Of a stretch of DNA of 26,799 bases, positions 9,108-19,099 are shown piece after piece. The stretch is from Chara braunii (Eukaryota; Streptophyta; Charophyceae; Charales; Characeae). Location of the stretch: positions 204,825-231,623 of the forward strand of contig BFEA01000500.1 in assembly GCA_003427395.1 (NCBI GenBank). The letters are read 5' to 3'. The translations under genes and the position numbers were made by a program. Positions within the stretch are counted from its first letter, which is position 1; each line of letters begins with the position of its first letter. The notes under the pieces are model-generated. The model was not told the origin of the DNA. It worked only from the letters and a program-made list of their open reading frames with translations, and did not search any database.

Positions 9108-10080
9108 ATCAGGGGAGTTGATTGAGCGGTGGACCTCACTTTCACAATTGTCATGTCCCTTTGCCCGAATTTCTCAGACGATCCCAGACTCAGAAGACAG
9201 CACAGATGTCCAACACCTGTGCAGATACAAGAAACAACATACACGCATACAGATGCAGACACAGAATGCGCTACACGCGTCAACCTTTAATCCATTCATA
9301 GCATGTCACTCACGCCCCAAACCCTTGAAAATAACATTCCTTCCTAACCCTGACTCCATTTACCCCAGCCCCACACATTTTGAAGACTCCTGAGTGTGAT
9401 TTGGACAATTCAGGCTTAGATACAGGGGGAAGATTTATCTGTTCCCTTCTTAGGTCTTGTCTTAGGTGTGGGTGCCAAGCCATGGGTGGAAGTTGAGTCG
9501 GAGTTCTACCAACCTGTTATCAAATGATAACAGAATTGTTGTTCTTACGGATTCCCAGTAAGTTCTCCGAAGCGTCGAAACCTGTAGACACAACACAATC
9601 CAAGAGAAACTTAACATCTCTCTTCCTAACTGAGATCTAGAAAATTCCTTCTAGACTCTGTGTGTTTTTGTCTGACTTCTCTTCTTAACTAATTGTTTGG
9701 GTTGTTGCCCTTTCGCTTCAGGTAGTGAATAATAATTCAATTCCCCTTTTACTGTCGTACTAACTCCCCATATTCTCCTCACTATCTTATTCCTATCCTT
9801 TTTTGGATTATCCTGTCTGAATTCCCTTCCTTCTCCCAACACACATGAACATATCATCCATCCAACTTGTGGAAAGAATCGCATGAAAAGAAATCAGACA
9901 AATGAATAGTCTCTCTCTGAGGTAAGATCTCACTTATCCCCTCTTAGTAGAATCAGAGATAGTTAGTTACGACTGAACAATGCAGATTGTGGAGAAAGTT
10001 AGCGGTGGTATGGCAAACCATTCATTATATATCCACTTATTACTGGAACTTGTTTGACAAAGGCAAATCTTATGGGTTTT
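9108..10080. other. Noncoding, nothing recognised
   Basis: No gene-like frame is seen. The last 100 bases (CAAAGGCAAATCTTATG and nearby) may be eroded outer units of the following minisatellite. Confidence 0.45.
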
Positions 10081-10830
10081 GACCCTTGTGAGCCAAAGCA
10101 CACTTAGCGGTAGGCTTATCCTATGGTTAGCCACTGATAAGGCAGGTGTCCTTGAAACCTCGCTCCTTCTTATATCGGACTCGTCACTGATAAGACATGA
10201 TTCCCCTGCTACTCTTATCACTGAGTAGCCCTCAATAAGGCAGGTGCCCAAGGATCCTTGCTACTCTTATAACTGACTAAGTCCTAGGATGTTTATTGAT
10301 AAGGCAGGTGTCCTTGAAACCTCACAATTCTTATATCAGACTAGTCATTGATAAGACAGGATTCCCCTGCTACTCTTATCACTGGCTAGTCCTCAATAAG
10401 GCGGGTTTCCAAGGGCCCTTGCTTACTCATACCACAGAAAAGAATGTTAGGTTTGATTAGAGAGAAGGCAGGTGTCCTTGATACCTCATAACTCTTATAT
10501 CAGACTAGTCACTGATAAGACAGGATTTCCCTGTTACTCTTATCAGTGGCTAGCCCTCAATAAGGCGGGTGTCCAAGGATCCTTGCTTACTCTTACCACT
10601 GAAAAGAATGTTAAGTTGGTTAATGATAAGGCAAGTGTCCTTGAAACCTCACAACTCTTATATCAGACTAGTCACTGATAAGGCACGATTTCCCTGCTTC
10701 TCTTATCACTGGCTAGCCCTCCATAAGGCGGGTGTCCAAGGGTCCTTGCACTTATCACTGACCAAACGTAAGGCTCATCGGAGTTAAGGCAGGCTTTCCC
10801 TGTTGTTCTTACCTCCACACAAGTCTTATC
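10081..10830 (+). repeat. 163-bp higher-order minisatellite, about 4 units
   Basis: GGCAGGTGTCCTTGAAACCTC-type starts occur at 10141, 10303, 10467 and 10630, with a weaker one at 10788. The spacings are 162, 164, 163 and 158. Each unit holds three related sub-units of about 45-66 bp, built on [AC]TGATAAGRCAGG or CTCAATAAGGCGGG followed by CTCTTATCA-type sequence. This is a three-part higher-order repeat. Confidence 0.85.
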
Positions 10831-11483
10831 TATGGCTCAAGTCATCGCTTTCGATGGCATTCGAGCCCAGAATCGTTGTTAGTTTGGAGACTTATGCTTG
10901 GATCAGGCGTGTGTCAAGAAATAATTGACATGGATCATCATTGCTGCTTTCAATCACAACAAGTTGAACCAATGAGTACCCATCATCATTAGGCAACGTA
11001 TAGAGAGAAGAATATGAGAAGTCAATCCCCTTTGCATCCACATCCCCAAAGAACACCCACATAGCAAGATCGCTATACCCTCGTTACTAACATAGTCATA
11101 GGTAGCAGCCTAAAGATTACAGATTTAGGGTTTAGGGCTTAGGGTTTATGTTGAAGTACACATACCTCACTGTTCCCTGCCTCCAGAGTTCCGCCTGAAC
11201 TCCGACAGAGCTCCCGCAATCGCCCTGTCATTGGTCATGTACAACTCATGCAATCGATTGTTGGGCTCTTAGGGTTAGCTGAGGTAAGGGTTAACTCAAC
11301 GGGGATCAAACCCTAATCAATAAGTCGAGGGGCATGTATCTGAGAGGACCACACAAAGACAAGTACGGAGGAGGATGGAGGAGGTGGGCACCATGATAGC
11401 GTCTCCCTCCTCTCCAATGCCACATACTCTTCTTCACTGGCTCTGTATGATGCCTAATGATATCAATCAGAATAACGACTCAA

Positions 11484-11485
<2 letters not shown>
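10831..11485. other. Noncoding with short telomere-like motif
   Basis: No gene is recognised. At 11124-11144 TTTAGGG occurs twice, followed by CTTAGGG and TTTATG, matching the plant-type telomere unit. AGGGTT/AACCCT pieces recur near 11270-11320. It is too short to be a real interstitial telomere array. Confidence 0.5.
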
Positions 11486-11536
<51 letters not shown>

Positions 11537-11592
11537 TATTAACGATAATAATAAGTAATAGTAGCAATAATAACCATAATAATAATAATTGC
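11486..11592. repeat. (AAT)n microsatellite
   Basis: About 16 uninterrupted AAT units are followed by interrupted AAT/ACA copies to about 11590. Frames over it give only Ile/Leu/Tyr runs on the minus strand and are not genes. Confidence 0.9.
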
Positions 11593-11600
11593 ACGGCATA

Positions 11601-11800
11601 CGAGCGTGACGATATACAGAACCAAGTTGCGAAATCACACAGATGTCCGAGTAGAGATGTACAGACAGAGTGCATAATCCGTCAAAATGGGGAAAACACG
11701 AAGAAACAATGGGCCAACGCTCGCATCCGTGGGCCACATCAGTAAATCATCCAAGGTCGCTTTTTCTTTGTCTGACACCTATCCAGTGTGTCTGTCTGTC
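11601..11800 (+). repeat. Dispersed repeat X, copy 1
   Basis: It starts after an AAT tract with GATATACAGAACCAAGTTGC, then CACACAGATGTCCGAGTA, an AATGGGCCAACGCTC-type block and a CTGACACCTATCC-type end. The region at about 14885-15075 has the same blocks in the same order (GATATACAGAAAACCAGGTG, CACACAGATGTCTGAGTA, ATGAGCCAATGTTC, GTCCGGTGTCTATCG), also after an AAT tract. It is an old dispersed element of unknown class. Confidence 0.6.
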
Positions 11801-12240
11801 CATCTGAACCGTTTGCCTGTCTCAGACTGTTGGTTGGTCTCAGATCGTGTCTGTCCCGTCTGTGGCTGTACTACTTCAGACTGTGTCTGTCCCAGTCTGT
11901 ACTGTATGTTTCCCCCAGTGCAACTGCATTGAGTCAGCGGTACGTCCTTATGTAGCCAGCGGTATAGTCCTGCTCAACCCAGGTCTTAGTTGAGCAATTA
12001 TTATTCGAGACAGTGAGCACTCAGGGCCGACGAAGAGAACAGGTCGGCCCCAAACAGAAGTATAATCAAGATGCAGCGCCAAGTCGTTCACCCTTTTGCT
12101 GCATAGGCCATGCGGAAGCGCTGCTACCGCGTCTTGTGCAACGGTGGTCTGCAGATGCCCTGGGAGTGCAGTGGGCAAGGAAGAAGGCGCAGCCATGGGC
12201 TAGTGGTAGGGCGGTCATAGCCACCACAGCTAGTAGTTAG

Positions 12241-13260
12241 TGTGTGTTGCGTGATACTGCGTATGCGACTGTGTACTGGTCACTGCGCACTGTGTATCTA
12301 TTTCCCCGTGCACTTTTTACCTGCGTCACCATGCACTATGTATCTGCGTCATTCTGCCCTATGTATCTGTGAGTGTGACTGTGTAATTGCGACTGCGTCA
12401 CTGCACGACTGTGTGTTGCTTAGAGTGTGCGTCTATGTCTGTGTTACCGCGTGCGTGTCACAGTGTCCGCGTCAATTGGGCTGCACGTTTTCACCGGGTA
12501 CTACGTGTTATCGTGTGACCGTCACCGTATCCGTGTGGATCTGCATCTGCTTCACGGTGTGTGTGACACTGTGTCCATGTCGCGGGATACTGTGTAGTCA
12601 CCACAGCGAATGTGTCGATGTGTAGCTGTCACCGTGTGATAGTGTGACTGTTACTCCGTGGCTATGCATCTGTCATATTGTATATGTCATATTGTTGTGT
12701 ACTGTGTGTGTGTGTCATAATATTCGTCTGTGCCACAACATCGGTCTGTGTCACAGCATCTGGGTGTGTGCGACTGTGTAAGTGACAGTGCACTGCGTTT
12801 TCACTGTGTGTTTTCACCGTGCACCGTGTATGTATGACTGCGTCACTTTGTGCGTGCGTGACAGAGTGTGTGTGTGACTGCGTTATTGAGTATGATTGTG
12901 TGAGACTGCGTCACTGTGTGTGACTGCATGTGAGTGACCGTGTGTCTGCCACAGTGTATCTGTGTGTCACAGTGTCCGCGTTACCAGGACTGGGTGTGTT
13001 CTCAGTGGGTATTTGACACTGTGCACCGTGGGGCTGTGTATGCGTCACTGTGCACTATGTGATTGTGTATGTGTGTGTCCGTCTGTTGTCTGTCGTTTGC
13101 TGCTTGTGATTGGTCTGCAACTTGTTCGTCTGTCTGGGTTGGTCGGTTCGTTTGTCTGACTGGGTCTGTCGTCTGGTCTGTCCGACTATGTCTCCAACTG
13201 TGTGTCTGACAGCGTTCTCCTACTGTGTCTTTCTTTATTTGACTGCCTCTGTTTGACTGT
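12241..13260 (+). repeat. 1-kb cryptically simple TG-rich tract
   Basis: The plus strand is built of shuffled short words such as TGTGTGACTGCG, GCGTCACTGTG, TGTCACAGTG and CTGTCTGTC, with no fixed period. Short GTGAC/GTCAC words occur in both orientations. Frames through it (for example 12242-12625) translate to Cys/Val/Ser-rich nonsense. The last 200 bases shift to CTGTCYG words. It probably expanded by slippage. Confidence 0.75.
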
Positions 13261-13289
13261 CTATGCCCATCTTTCCCATTGCCTTCTTC

Positions 13290-13520
13290 TACTTCTCATT
13301 CTTCCTCGTGTGTCCCCCTCTCTCTTGACATAGTCCAATGTACTTCGCACAGCACCCCCTAATGGCAAGTCATCGCGGCCCGGATATCTCACCGAACCGT
13401 CTATTTGATAGGAGCCACGGGCTGTGGGTACAAGCGCAGTGTCGAAATCAGCATAAGCTGATGATTCGTGCTTACTGGTCAATCCGCATCCAGGTCTGCA
13501 ATTTACCGTTGTCTATCCCT
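13290..13520 (+). repeat. Dispersed repeat Y, copy 1
   Basis: This segment aligns in order with 17345-17590. Shared blocks include CCCCCTCTCTCTTGACATAG with TTTCTCCCCCTTCGTGATAA, CAATGTACTTCGCACAGCAC with CAATGAACCTTTCATAGCAC, ATCAGCATAAGCTGATGATTC with ATCAGCGCGAGCTGATGACTC, and TTGTCTATCCC with CGATCTATCCC. It ends at a GTAAGT, so it could be a duplicated exon-bearing segment. Confidence 0.65.
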
Positions 13521-13524
13521 GTAA

Positions 13525-13615
13525 GTAAATAGCAATACCAACAATAACAAATAATAATAGCAAAAATAATCAACAACAATAATACTATTATTATGGAAAT
13601 AATAATAGTAATAAA
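13525..13615. repeat. AAT/AAC-rich simple repeat
   Basis: Interrupted AAT, ACA and ATA triplets directly follow the donor-like GTAAGT at 13521. The tract looks like a microsatellite within an intron. Confidence 0.75.
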
Positions 13616-13661
13616 GTGGCAACAGACATCTACTGTCATCTCTTCAGTTTGCTTACAGTAT

Positions 13662-13720
13662 TGACCGTGTCCAGGTACTAGTCGTCTACCCTGCAAATGG
13701 CGACGATCCAAGGCGACCAG
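13662..13720 (+). other. Exon-like segment between splice-site-like signals
   Basis: The acceptor-like TTTGCTTACAG precedes it and the donor-like CAG/GTAAGC follows at 13721. One frame is open through it and reads IDRVQVLVVYPANGDDPRRP. No family is recognised. The assignment rests only on splice-like borders and an open frame, so it is weak. Confidence 0.3.
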
Positions 13721-14245
13721 GTAAGCTTTTCTTGCTATTTTTCCCGTTCTCTAACGCATGCACTCAGACAGAGACCTGCCTGAAATGCACGTTGAAGATC
13801 AGAGAAGTAAGATTCAGGCATACGCGACTTAGGCAACCTAACAATTTATTACCTTAAAGCATTTATGAGATCCATTCACCAAACATTCCACAGTGCTGAA
13901 TTCAGCAACTCAATACCTGCATTCTTATCCAAAGTAGGTGACTCTCTTTCCTATTTCTTCTCCCTGTGTTTCTTTCTCATAGTATGTACCTCCTGGCTTT
14001 CCCCATGTTTTTTTTTTTTTTCCCTCCCTGTGTCCGTATGCTGGTCTGTCTGTTCAGATTGTCCGTCTGTCGAACCTGCCCGTTTTGTCCAGTCGGATCG
14101 TCTGTCCAATTCCCCTTTCTGCATGTAAGTAGTGAGCGGTCTTACGGGATACACACGGTGATCCGGTGTGCGTGAACAGAGAGTTGTGCAGTGCGAACTG
14201 CTGTTCATGTGTACGAAAGGTGCGAATGAGAGAGTCCTGATTGCT

Positions 14246-14286
14246 AATAATAATAATAATAATAGTAATAATAATAATAATAATAA
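14246..14286. repeat. (AAT)n microsatellite
   Basis: About 13 AAT units with one interruption. It gives an Asn run in one plus-strand frame. No gene is supported. Confidence 0.9.
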
Positions 14287-14605
14287 GCTGACACTTCCAG
14301 ATTACACCTTTCACCCTTTTGGAGGCCAGATAGTCATCGTGTTCAGAAAGCAGCATTGCACCAATAATACACCAATGGAAATTCGTAGCACTGAAAACTA
14401 ATGTCCATGGGGAGCATATTCTCTCCTCTCACCACAAGAGTCCAGTTCTTCCACACTCACGATCGGCGCTCAGCATCCATCCTACTCCTACTCAGTTACT
14501 ACCGACTACAAAAAGACAAAACAACTGTTGACATCAGCGGCAGCCCGAGATACTTGAAGATGTCGCCCATGCAGACCACCGCCTATACGAGGTATGTGTT
14601 CCCAC

Positions 14606-14632
14606 ATCATCATCATCATCATCATCATCACT
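14606..14632. repeat. (CAT)n microsatellite
   Basis: Nine CAT/ATC triplets follow a GTATGT at 14592. They give His or Ile runs in different frames and are not evidence of a protein. Confidence 0.9.
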
Positions 14633-14884
14633 GACTCCACTGTGGGCATCCCATCTGGCGCTTGGCGCCCAGACTACAGGTGGCAATCCTATCTGGCCTA
14701 TACTATGATGACGAATGATGACGTCAACAGCCCCCCGAGTACGAGCAGATCTCGGCCAATGCTGTTCGCGTCAAGCACTAGGTACGTCTCTCGCACCACT
14801 CACAACCTTGTTTTTCCCACACAGATACCGTGTGTAAGTAAGAAGAGAGCGGGTTTGTTTGGCAGAAAATAACAATAATAATAA

Positions 14885-15075
14885 TAAGTGTGGATGATAT
14901 ACAGAAAACCAGGTGAATTCACACAGATGTCTGAGTACTCGTGTCTAAGCAGAGAGTACAACTGTACCGAGAACCCATCCATATAGAACAATACAATGAA
15001 ATAATGAGCCAATGTTCAAGCCCCTAGGCCATACCAACACAAGCCCCTTTCTGTCCGGTGTCTATCGCCCAGCCT
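14885..15075 (+). repeat. Dispersed repeat X, copy 2
   Basis: This is the partner of 11601-11800, with the same blocks in the same order and also beginning after an AAT tract (14869-14887). It is diverged, with insertions. Both copies are followed by TC-rich sequence. Confidence 0.6.
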
Positions 15076-15427
15076 ACTCTACTCCTACCTACAGCGGTGC
15101 TCACATAACAGGCTCACTTCGACTCTCGAAGACCAATGTTCATGACCGCCCAAACCATAGCCGACCCCTCTTCATGCACCAGGTACGGATCTCGTCACCC
15201 TCATTCCGACCTTGATAACCCCACACTCGCCTCCTTCTCCTTCTCTTCGTCTTTTCTTTTCGTTCGCTTCTCCTTCCCTTGCGCTCACTCATTCTGCGCA
15301 TGAAACGAACCTGCTACTGGTCAGCTTAGTTGTAATATTGTCTGAGCTCAAATAATCAAGAAAAGTAGTAATAGTAATAAAATAATAATAGTAAATAATA
15401 CAATATGATAAAAAAATTATAAACTAC

Positions 15428-15530
15428 AGAAAGGTGCAGGCAGCTTTCCTCCGGGCTAGATACTTGATGACTGTATACAAGCTATCTCCTGGTCTGATAC
15501 GGACGCAAAAGGTGGCAGAGGATCAACAAT
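15428..15530 (+). other. Exon-like segment before microsatellite-filled intron
   Basis: The acceptor-like AAACTACAG precedes it and a GTAAGT donor-like site follows at 15531. One frame is open through it, starting KVQAAFLRARYLMTVYKLSP. The downstream sequence is a TTA, TTTTA and TTC microsatellite, as expected for an intron. It is not recognised as any family. A longer open frame that continues past the donor into Leu/Phe/Ser runs is an artefact of the simple repeats. Confidence 0.35.
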
Positions 15531-15540
15531 GTAAGTACGT

Positions 15541-15935
15541 ATTATTATTATTATTATATTTTATTTTATTTTATTTTCTCTCCTCCCCTTTCTGTCTCCT
15601 TCTTCTCCTTCTTCTTCTTCTTTTTCTTCTTCTTCTTTTTCTTCTTCTTCTACTTCTTCTTCTTCACCTGTTCGCCTTCTTCTTCGCACTTTCTTCCTCC
15701 TCCTCGCGGTGTTTTCCTATATCCGCGCATCCTCCTTCTTCTTCCGTGCGGTTTCTCCCCCCCCGCTACCACTGCGCTACCTCTCCGCTGCTCCCCGCAT
15801 GCTATCTCCTCTGCTCCCCGTTCCTTCACCGGTCGCCTCACTCACGCGGTAATCCACTCTTCTATAGCGGCACTCTTCTTCCCCTTCTGCCTCCTCTTTC
15901 TTCTCTGTGCCCTCTCCACCGACCGGGTTCATTCA
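15541..15935 (+). repeat. TTA and TTC microsatellite with polypyrimidine tract
   Basis: TTA units, TTTTA units and then long TTC runs lead into a C/T-rich tract to about 15935. The plus strand is nearly all pyrimidine. No gene is supported. Confidence 0.85.
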
Positions 15936-16006
15936 ATTTTAGCATTGAGCCTTCTCTATTCTATTCTCTTGGCTCCTCCACCCTTCCTCTCTCTTACTTT
16001 CACAGA

Positions 16007-16014
16007 CACACACT

Positions 16015-16060
<46 letters not shown>

Positions 16061-16193
16061 CGTAGTAGTGGATTGCAGTGGGAGAATCGATCGACTTTGC
16101 TCATCTTTCGATGGAGGCTGCGCGAAGCCAGCCGCGGCCTCGGAGACTCACCCGTCGCCCAGGCACGTTGCTCAACGAGCCGATTGAAGTAGT

Positions 16194-16236
<43 letters not shown>

Positions 16237-16591
16237 GTCGAATCATGAACGTCTCACACACTCACATTCCATCGATAGAACGAGCAAAAACAGAATGAAT
16301 CTTCTGCTGAAACGGGGAAATATACACTGTCACTTCTTGATTTGCTCGTTCTATTGATCCAAGTGACGTGCAGCGAGGCTCGGGTTGGAGACTTATAGTC
16401 TCCCTCTCACTCTCTCACACACACACACATACACACACACGCGTATGTATAGTAATGCATAAGTCGACGTTTTCTGGCGGGAGATCCGATCGATTCTGCT
16501 CATCCATCTGATGGAGGCTGCGCGAAGCCAGCCGCGGCCTCGGAGACTTCCCATTGCCAGGTACGTTTCTCACGAATCGATCATAGTACCT

Positions 16592-16627
<36 letters not shown>

Positions 16628-16771
16628 ATACATACAGTAATGCACTTTCCCCCGTTTTAGCGGTAGGTTCATTCGTATGGTAATGTATATTTCCATGTTC
16701 TAACGGTGGATTCATCCTATCGATGGAGTCAGATGGAGGTCCTCCGCGCGATCGGAGTACATGCACGCACT

Positions 16772-16822
<51 letters not shown>

Positions 16823-17160
16823 TCCATCGATAGGATGAGCAAAAACGGAACGAATCTTCCGCTGAAACATGGAAATATACACTTCCCTTCTTTGATTTGC
16901 TCATTCTCTCGATCCAAGTTGCGTGCGGCGAGCCCTGGGTCGAAGAGTTGCTGACCAAGGTTGGAGACTTATCGTCTCCTCTCTCTCACTCTCATACATA
17001 CTCACTCACACACACACACACACACATACACGTGTATGGAGTTGTGAATATGTCCACCCTCTAGCGGTAGATTCATTCTACTTATTTTTATTTATTTATT
17101 TATTTATGTTTATTTATTTATTATATTTGATCCATCCTATCGGTGTACCAGGAGGTAAGC
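16007..17160. repeat. Array of direct and inverted units separated by CA and CT microsatellites
   Basis: Several copies of a roughly 45-bp core (CGTTTTAGCGGTAGGTTCATTC-like, then CCTATCGATGGA) occur in both orientations, near 16455-16520, 16640-16730, 17045-17080 and, reversed, 16266-16320 and 16823-16880. A 39-bp stretch at 16110-16148 (GATGGAGGCTGCGCGAAGCC onward) is repeated exactly at 16510-16548. The reversed units at 16266 and 16823 extend about 150 bases with good similarity, 555 bp apart. Between units lie (CA)n at 16015-16058, 16420-16440, 16604-16630, 16771-16820 and 17008-17028, and (CT)n at 16198-16233. This is a local amplification of a microsatellite-bearing unit. No gene is recognised. 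Confidence 0.75.
17084..17136. repeat. (TTTA)n microsatellite
   Basis: About ten TTTA tetranucleotides, slightly interrupted, follow a core unit of the array. Confidence 0.9.
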
Positions 17161-17344
17161 TGCAAGATCGAAAACTTACCTCTTCCCTTTCTTCCCGTTG
17201 TCGTCGTCAGCCCGTCGTCGTCGTCAGCCGTCATCGCAGGTGCATCGCCCTCCCCGATTCTTCACGAAGATCCGTCCGGTGTGCAGCATACCACGACCAC
17301 GGCACGGGACACTACGGGCACAAGCTTGCGAGCCAGGCGGACAT

Positions 17345-17590
17345 CGGGTGTCGCCCTTCGTCTCTCTCTTTCTCCCCCTTCGTGATAAGGTTCAATGAAC
17401 CTTTCATAGCACTCCCAGCGCCAAGCCGCCGAGATCACCGCAATCCAGACACTTCACCGGTCCACTCAATCAGTAGGAGCGACGGGGCGCGTACGAAGGG
17501 CAGGGACATAATCAGCGCGAGCTGATGACTCGCGCTTAGTAGGCATTCCTCATTCAAGATCGATAATTACAACGATCTATCCCGTCGCGG
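17345..17590 (+). repeat. Dispersed repeat Y, copy 2
   Basis: This is the partner of 13290-13520, with the shared blocks listed there. Unlike copy 1 it ends in CCCGTCGCGG and not a GTAAGT, so the donor-like site is not a conserved part of the repeat. Confidence 0.65.
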
Positions 17591-18130
17591 TGGCCTTCCT
17601 CCGCTCGCTCTACCTCCACGCACGTTCCCTGCCCCTTCTCTCCTTCTTTCTTCTCTTCTTCTTCTTCTTCTTCTTCTTCTTCTTCTCTCTCTTCTCCTTC
17701 CTCTTCCTCCTTCCTCTTCTTCCCTCTACTCTATTTCCTTCCTTCTACTTTCCTTTCCCTATGTTATGCCGCTTTTCTCCTCTTTCGTTGCTATCTCCAG
17801 ATCGCGAGTCCCTCTCTCCCTCCGCGCGGTCTCTTCGTTTGCTCCCACCGTGCTTTCCCCTGTCGGTTGCGCGTGTGCTACCCCCGCGCTCGCTCGATCT
17901 TTGTGCGCGCACTCCTGCACGCTGCTCATCCTCCCCGCGCCTCCTTCTACCGCGCACGCTTGCGCATCCTCCCCGCGCGATTCCTTGTACGGCGCGGTCA
18001 CCTTTCCTCCTCCTGCGCAACTCCTCCCTCATTCTTCTACTTCTTCTCTCCTCCTCCTTCTTCTTCTTCTTCTTCTTCTTCTTCTTCTTCTTCTTCCTTT
18101 CCTTTTCTTCTTCTTCTTCGCGTTACCACT
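17591..18130 (+). repeat. Long polypyrimidine region with TTC arrays
   Basis: C/T-rich throughout, with pure TTC arrays at about 17655-17686 and 18056-18110. Open frames here are only Ser/Leu/Phe or, on the other strand, Arg/Glu/Gly runs. The homopurine-homopyrimidine tracts could adopt triplex DNA. Confidence 0.8.
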
Positions 18131-18425
18131 TCTCCCCATGCGATATCTCGTCGGTCGCTCAATGAGCACTCAGCCCAAACGCACGGGTCAGGACCTCGGA
18201 CTCCTGCGTCGGAATCGAGCAGATTTTCGTGGAACGAATCTGCTCGTCTATCCAGTGCAGATTCGCTGAAGTGAATTTAGGGAGGGTAGTTACGGGATTA
18301 GAGAAAGTAAGAAAAAAAAAAGAAAAAAAGAATAATAATAATAATGAAATGATAAAACTTTAATAAAATAAAATCGAATCTAACCATAAAAAATAAAAAA
18401 AAGTAAAAGAAAATCCTACTGTTAA
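18131..18425. other. Noncoding, AT-rich second half
   Basis: No gene is recognised. From 18308 to 18415 there are A-runs with AAT units. Confidence 0.5.
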
Positions 18426-18427
18426 CT

Positions 18428-18590
18428 ACCCCGTCGTGGCAACTGTCACAACGGGGTCTAACCGTGGCTAACCCCACTTTCGAGGTCACGGGTTCGAGTC
18501 CCGGCTGCCAGAAACAGGGGTGAAATGCTACGGGGCTCCTTGTCAAAAGGAGCTAACCCACAGACAGGCAGATTTGATCTTTTAGTCTAT
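18428..18590 (+). ncRNA. tRNA-related Pol III element (SINE-like)
   Basis: GGTTCGAGTCC at 18491-18501 is a perfect B-box. It is preceded by GAGGTCACG, as in a tRNA variable loop and T arm, and followed by CCGGCTGCCA. The region upstream does not fold as a standard tRNA, because no proper anticodon stem is present. Instead there is an 11-bp, one-mismatch stem (ACCCCGTCGTG with CACAACGGGGT, 18427-18457). A possible A-box-like GTGGCTAACC lies 26 bases before the B-box. GCTCCTT-GTCAA-AAGGAGC is a hairpin at about 18535-18553, and a TTTT lies near 18579. It is more likely a tRNA-derived SINE or relic than a functional tRNA gene. Confidence 0.45.
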
Positions 18591-18869
18591 CATTCATTAA
18601 GCCCATGCCAAAACCTATTCGGCTAGCTCCTGTTTTAAGCAATATAAGAGTAGTCCTGGTATAAGTAGAGGATTCGGGCTCGGTCCGCCTAGTGGCCCAA
18701 GCCCAATTCTAAGTCTGTGTAGGTGCATGCTTGCCGGTCTGCACACCGGTTTGGGCGCACGTCTGCTTGAGGGCGCGTGCCTCTCAAGATACGTAGTTGA
18801 TCGGAAGGGCCAAAGTCGGTACTTAGCCGTGGCTGCGGCATCAAGGGTCGCAGTGGGGTAATTACTCAA

Positions 18870-19088
18870 GTGGCGGGTAGGCTGGTACCTCATTATATAG
18901 AGGTAGACGCGGCGTACTTGACTTGGAGGCTGAGTAGGGGAAGACAAAGACTGAAATTTTTAGAACCCCTAGCACCGAAGGGAAGACAGGCCCTGGACCA
19001 AGTCTCAGTGCATGTTATAGACCTACCTGACACAATCATCAGCCCAACTGACCCTTTGACCTTTTCTGTCGAGGGGTATTACTACTGA
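18870..19088 (+). CDS. Open frame of unknown function, possibly a fragment
   Basis: A 72-codon frame with no ATG at its start (GTG) encodes a charged protein containing DAAYLTWRLSRGRQRLKFLE and ending SVEGYYY. No family is recognised and no similarity to the A, D or E ORFs is clear. Composition is more protein-like than the repeat DNA before it, so it may be a fragment from the resumed retroelement region. Confidence 0.25.
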   Translation: MAGRLVPHYIEVDAAYLTWRLSRGRQRLKFLEPLAPKGRQALDQVSVHVIDLPDTIISPTDPLTFSVEGYYY

Positions 19089-19099
19089 TCCTAATCACC

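Noticed and set aside
10081-10830. CRISPR-like array
   Set aside because: Units are tandem with no unique spacers, and the context is eukaryotic.
11124-11148. Interstitial telomere array
   Set aside because: Only about three units are present, so it is a short motif and not an array.
12190-12235. tRNA-like A-box (GGGCTAGTGGTAGG)
   Set aside because: No B-box follows at a usable distance, so it is not supported as an RNA gene.
12242-12625. 127-codon open frame rich in Cys and Val
   Set aside because: It is a by-product of the TG-rich cryptic simple tract, with no domain and no family pattern.
14401-14634. Open frame ending in nine His
   Set aside because: The His run is the CAT microsatellite in frame and there is no other support.
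15434-16192. 252-codon open frame
   Set aside because: Only the first 30 or so codons look protein-like. The rest is Leu/Phe/Ser from TTC repeats and Thr/His from the CA repeat, and a donor-like site at 15531 suggests an intron.
17590-18274. Several overlapping frames of 135-191 codons
   Set aside because: All are translations of polypyrimidine and TTC microsatellites in different frames.
18460-18511. Functional tRNA gene
   Set aside because: The T arm and variable loop fit, but the bases in the anticodon stem position do not pair and the acceptor strand lacks its partner.
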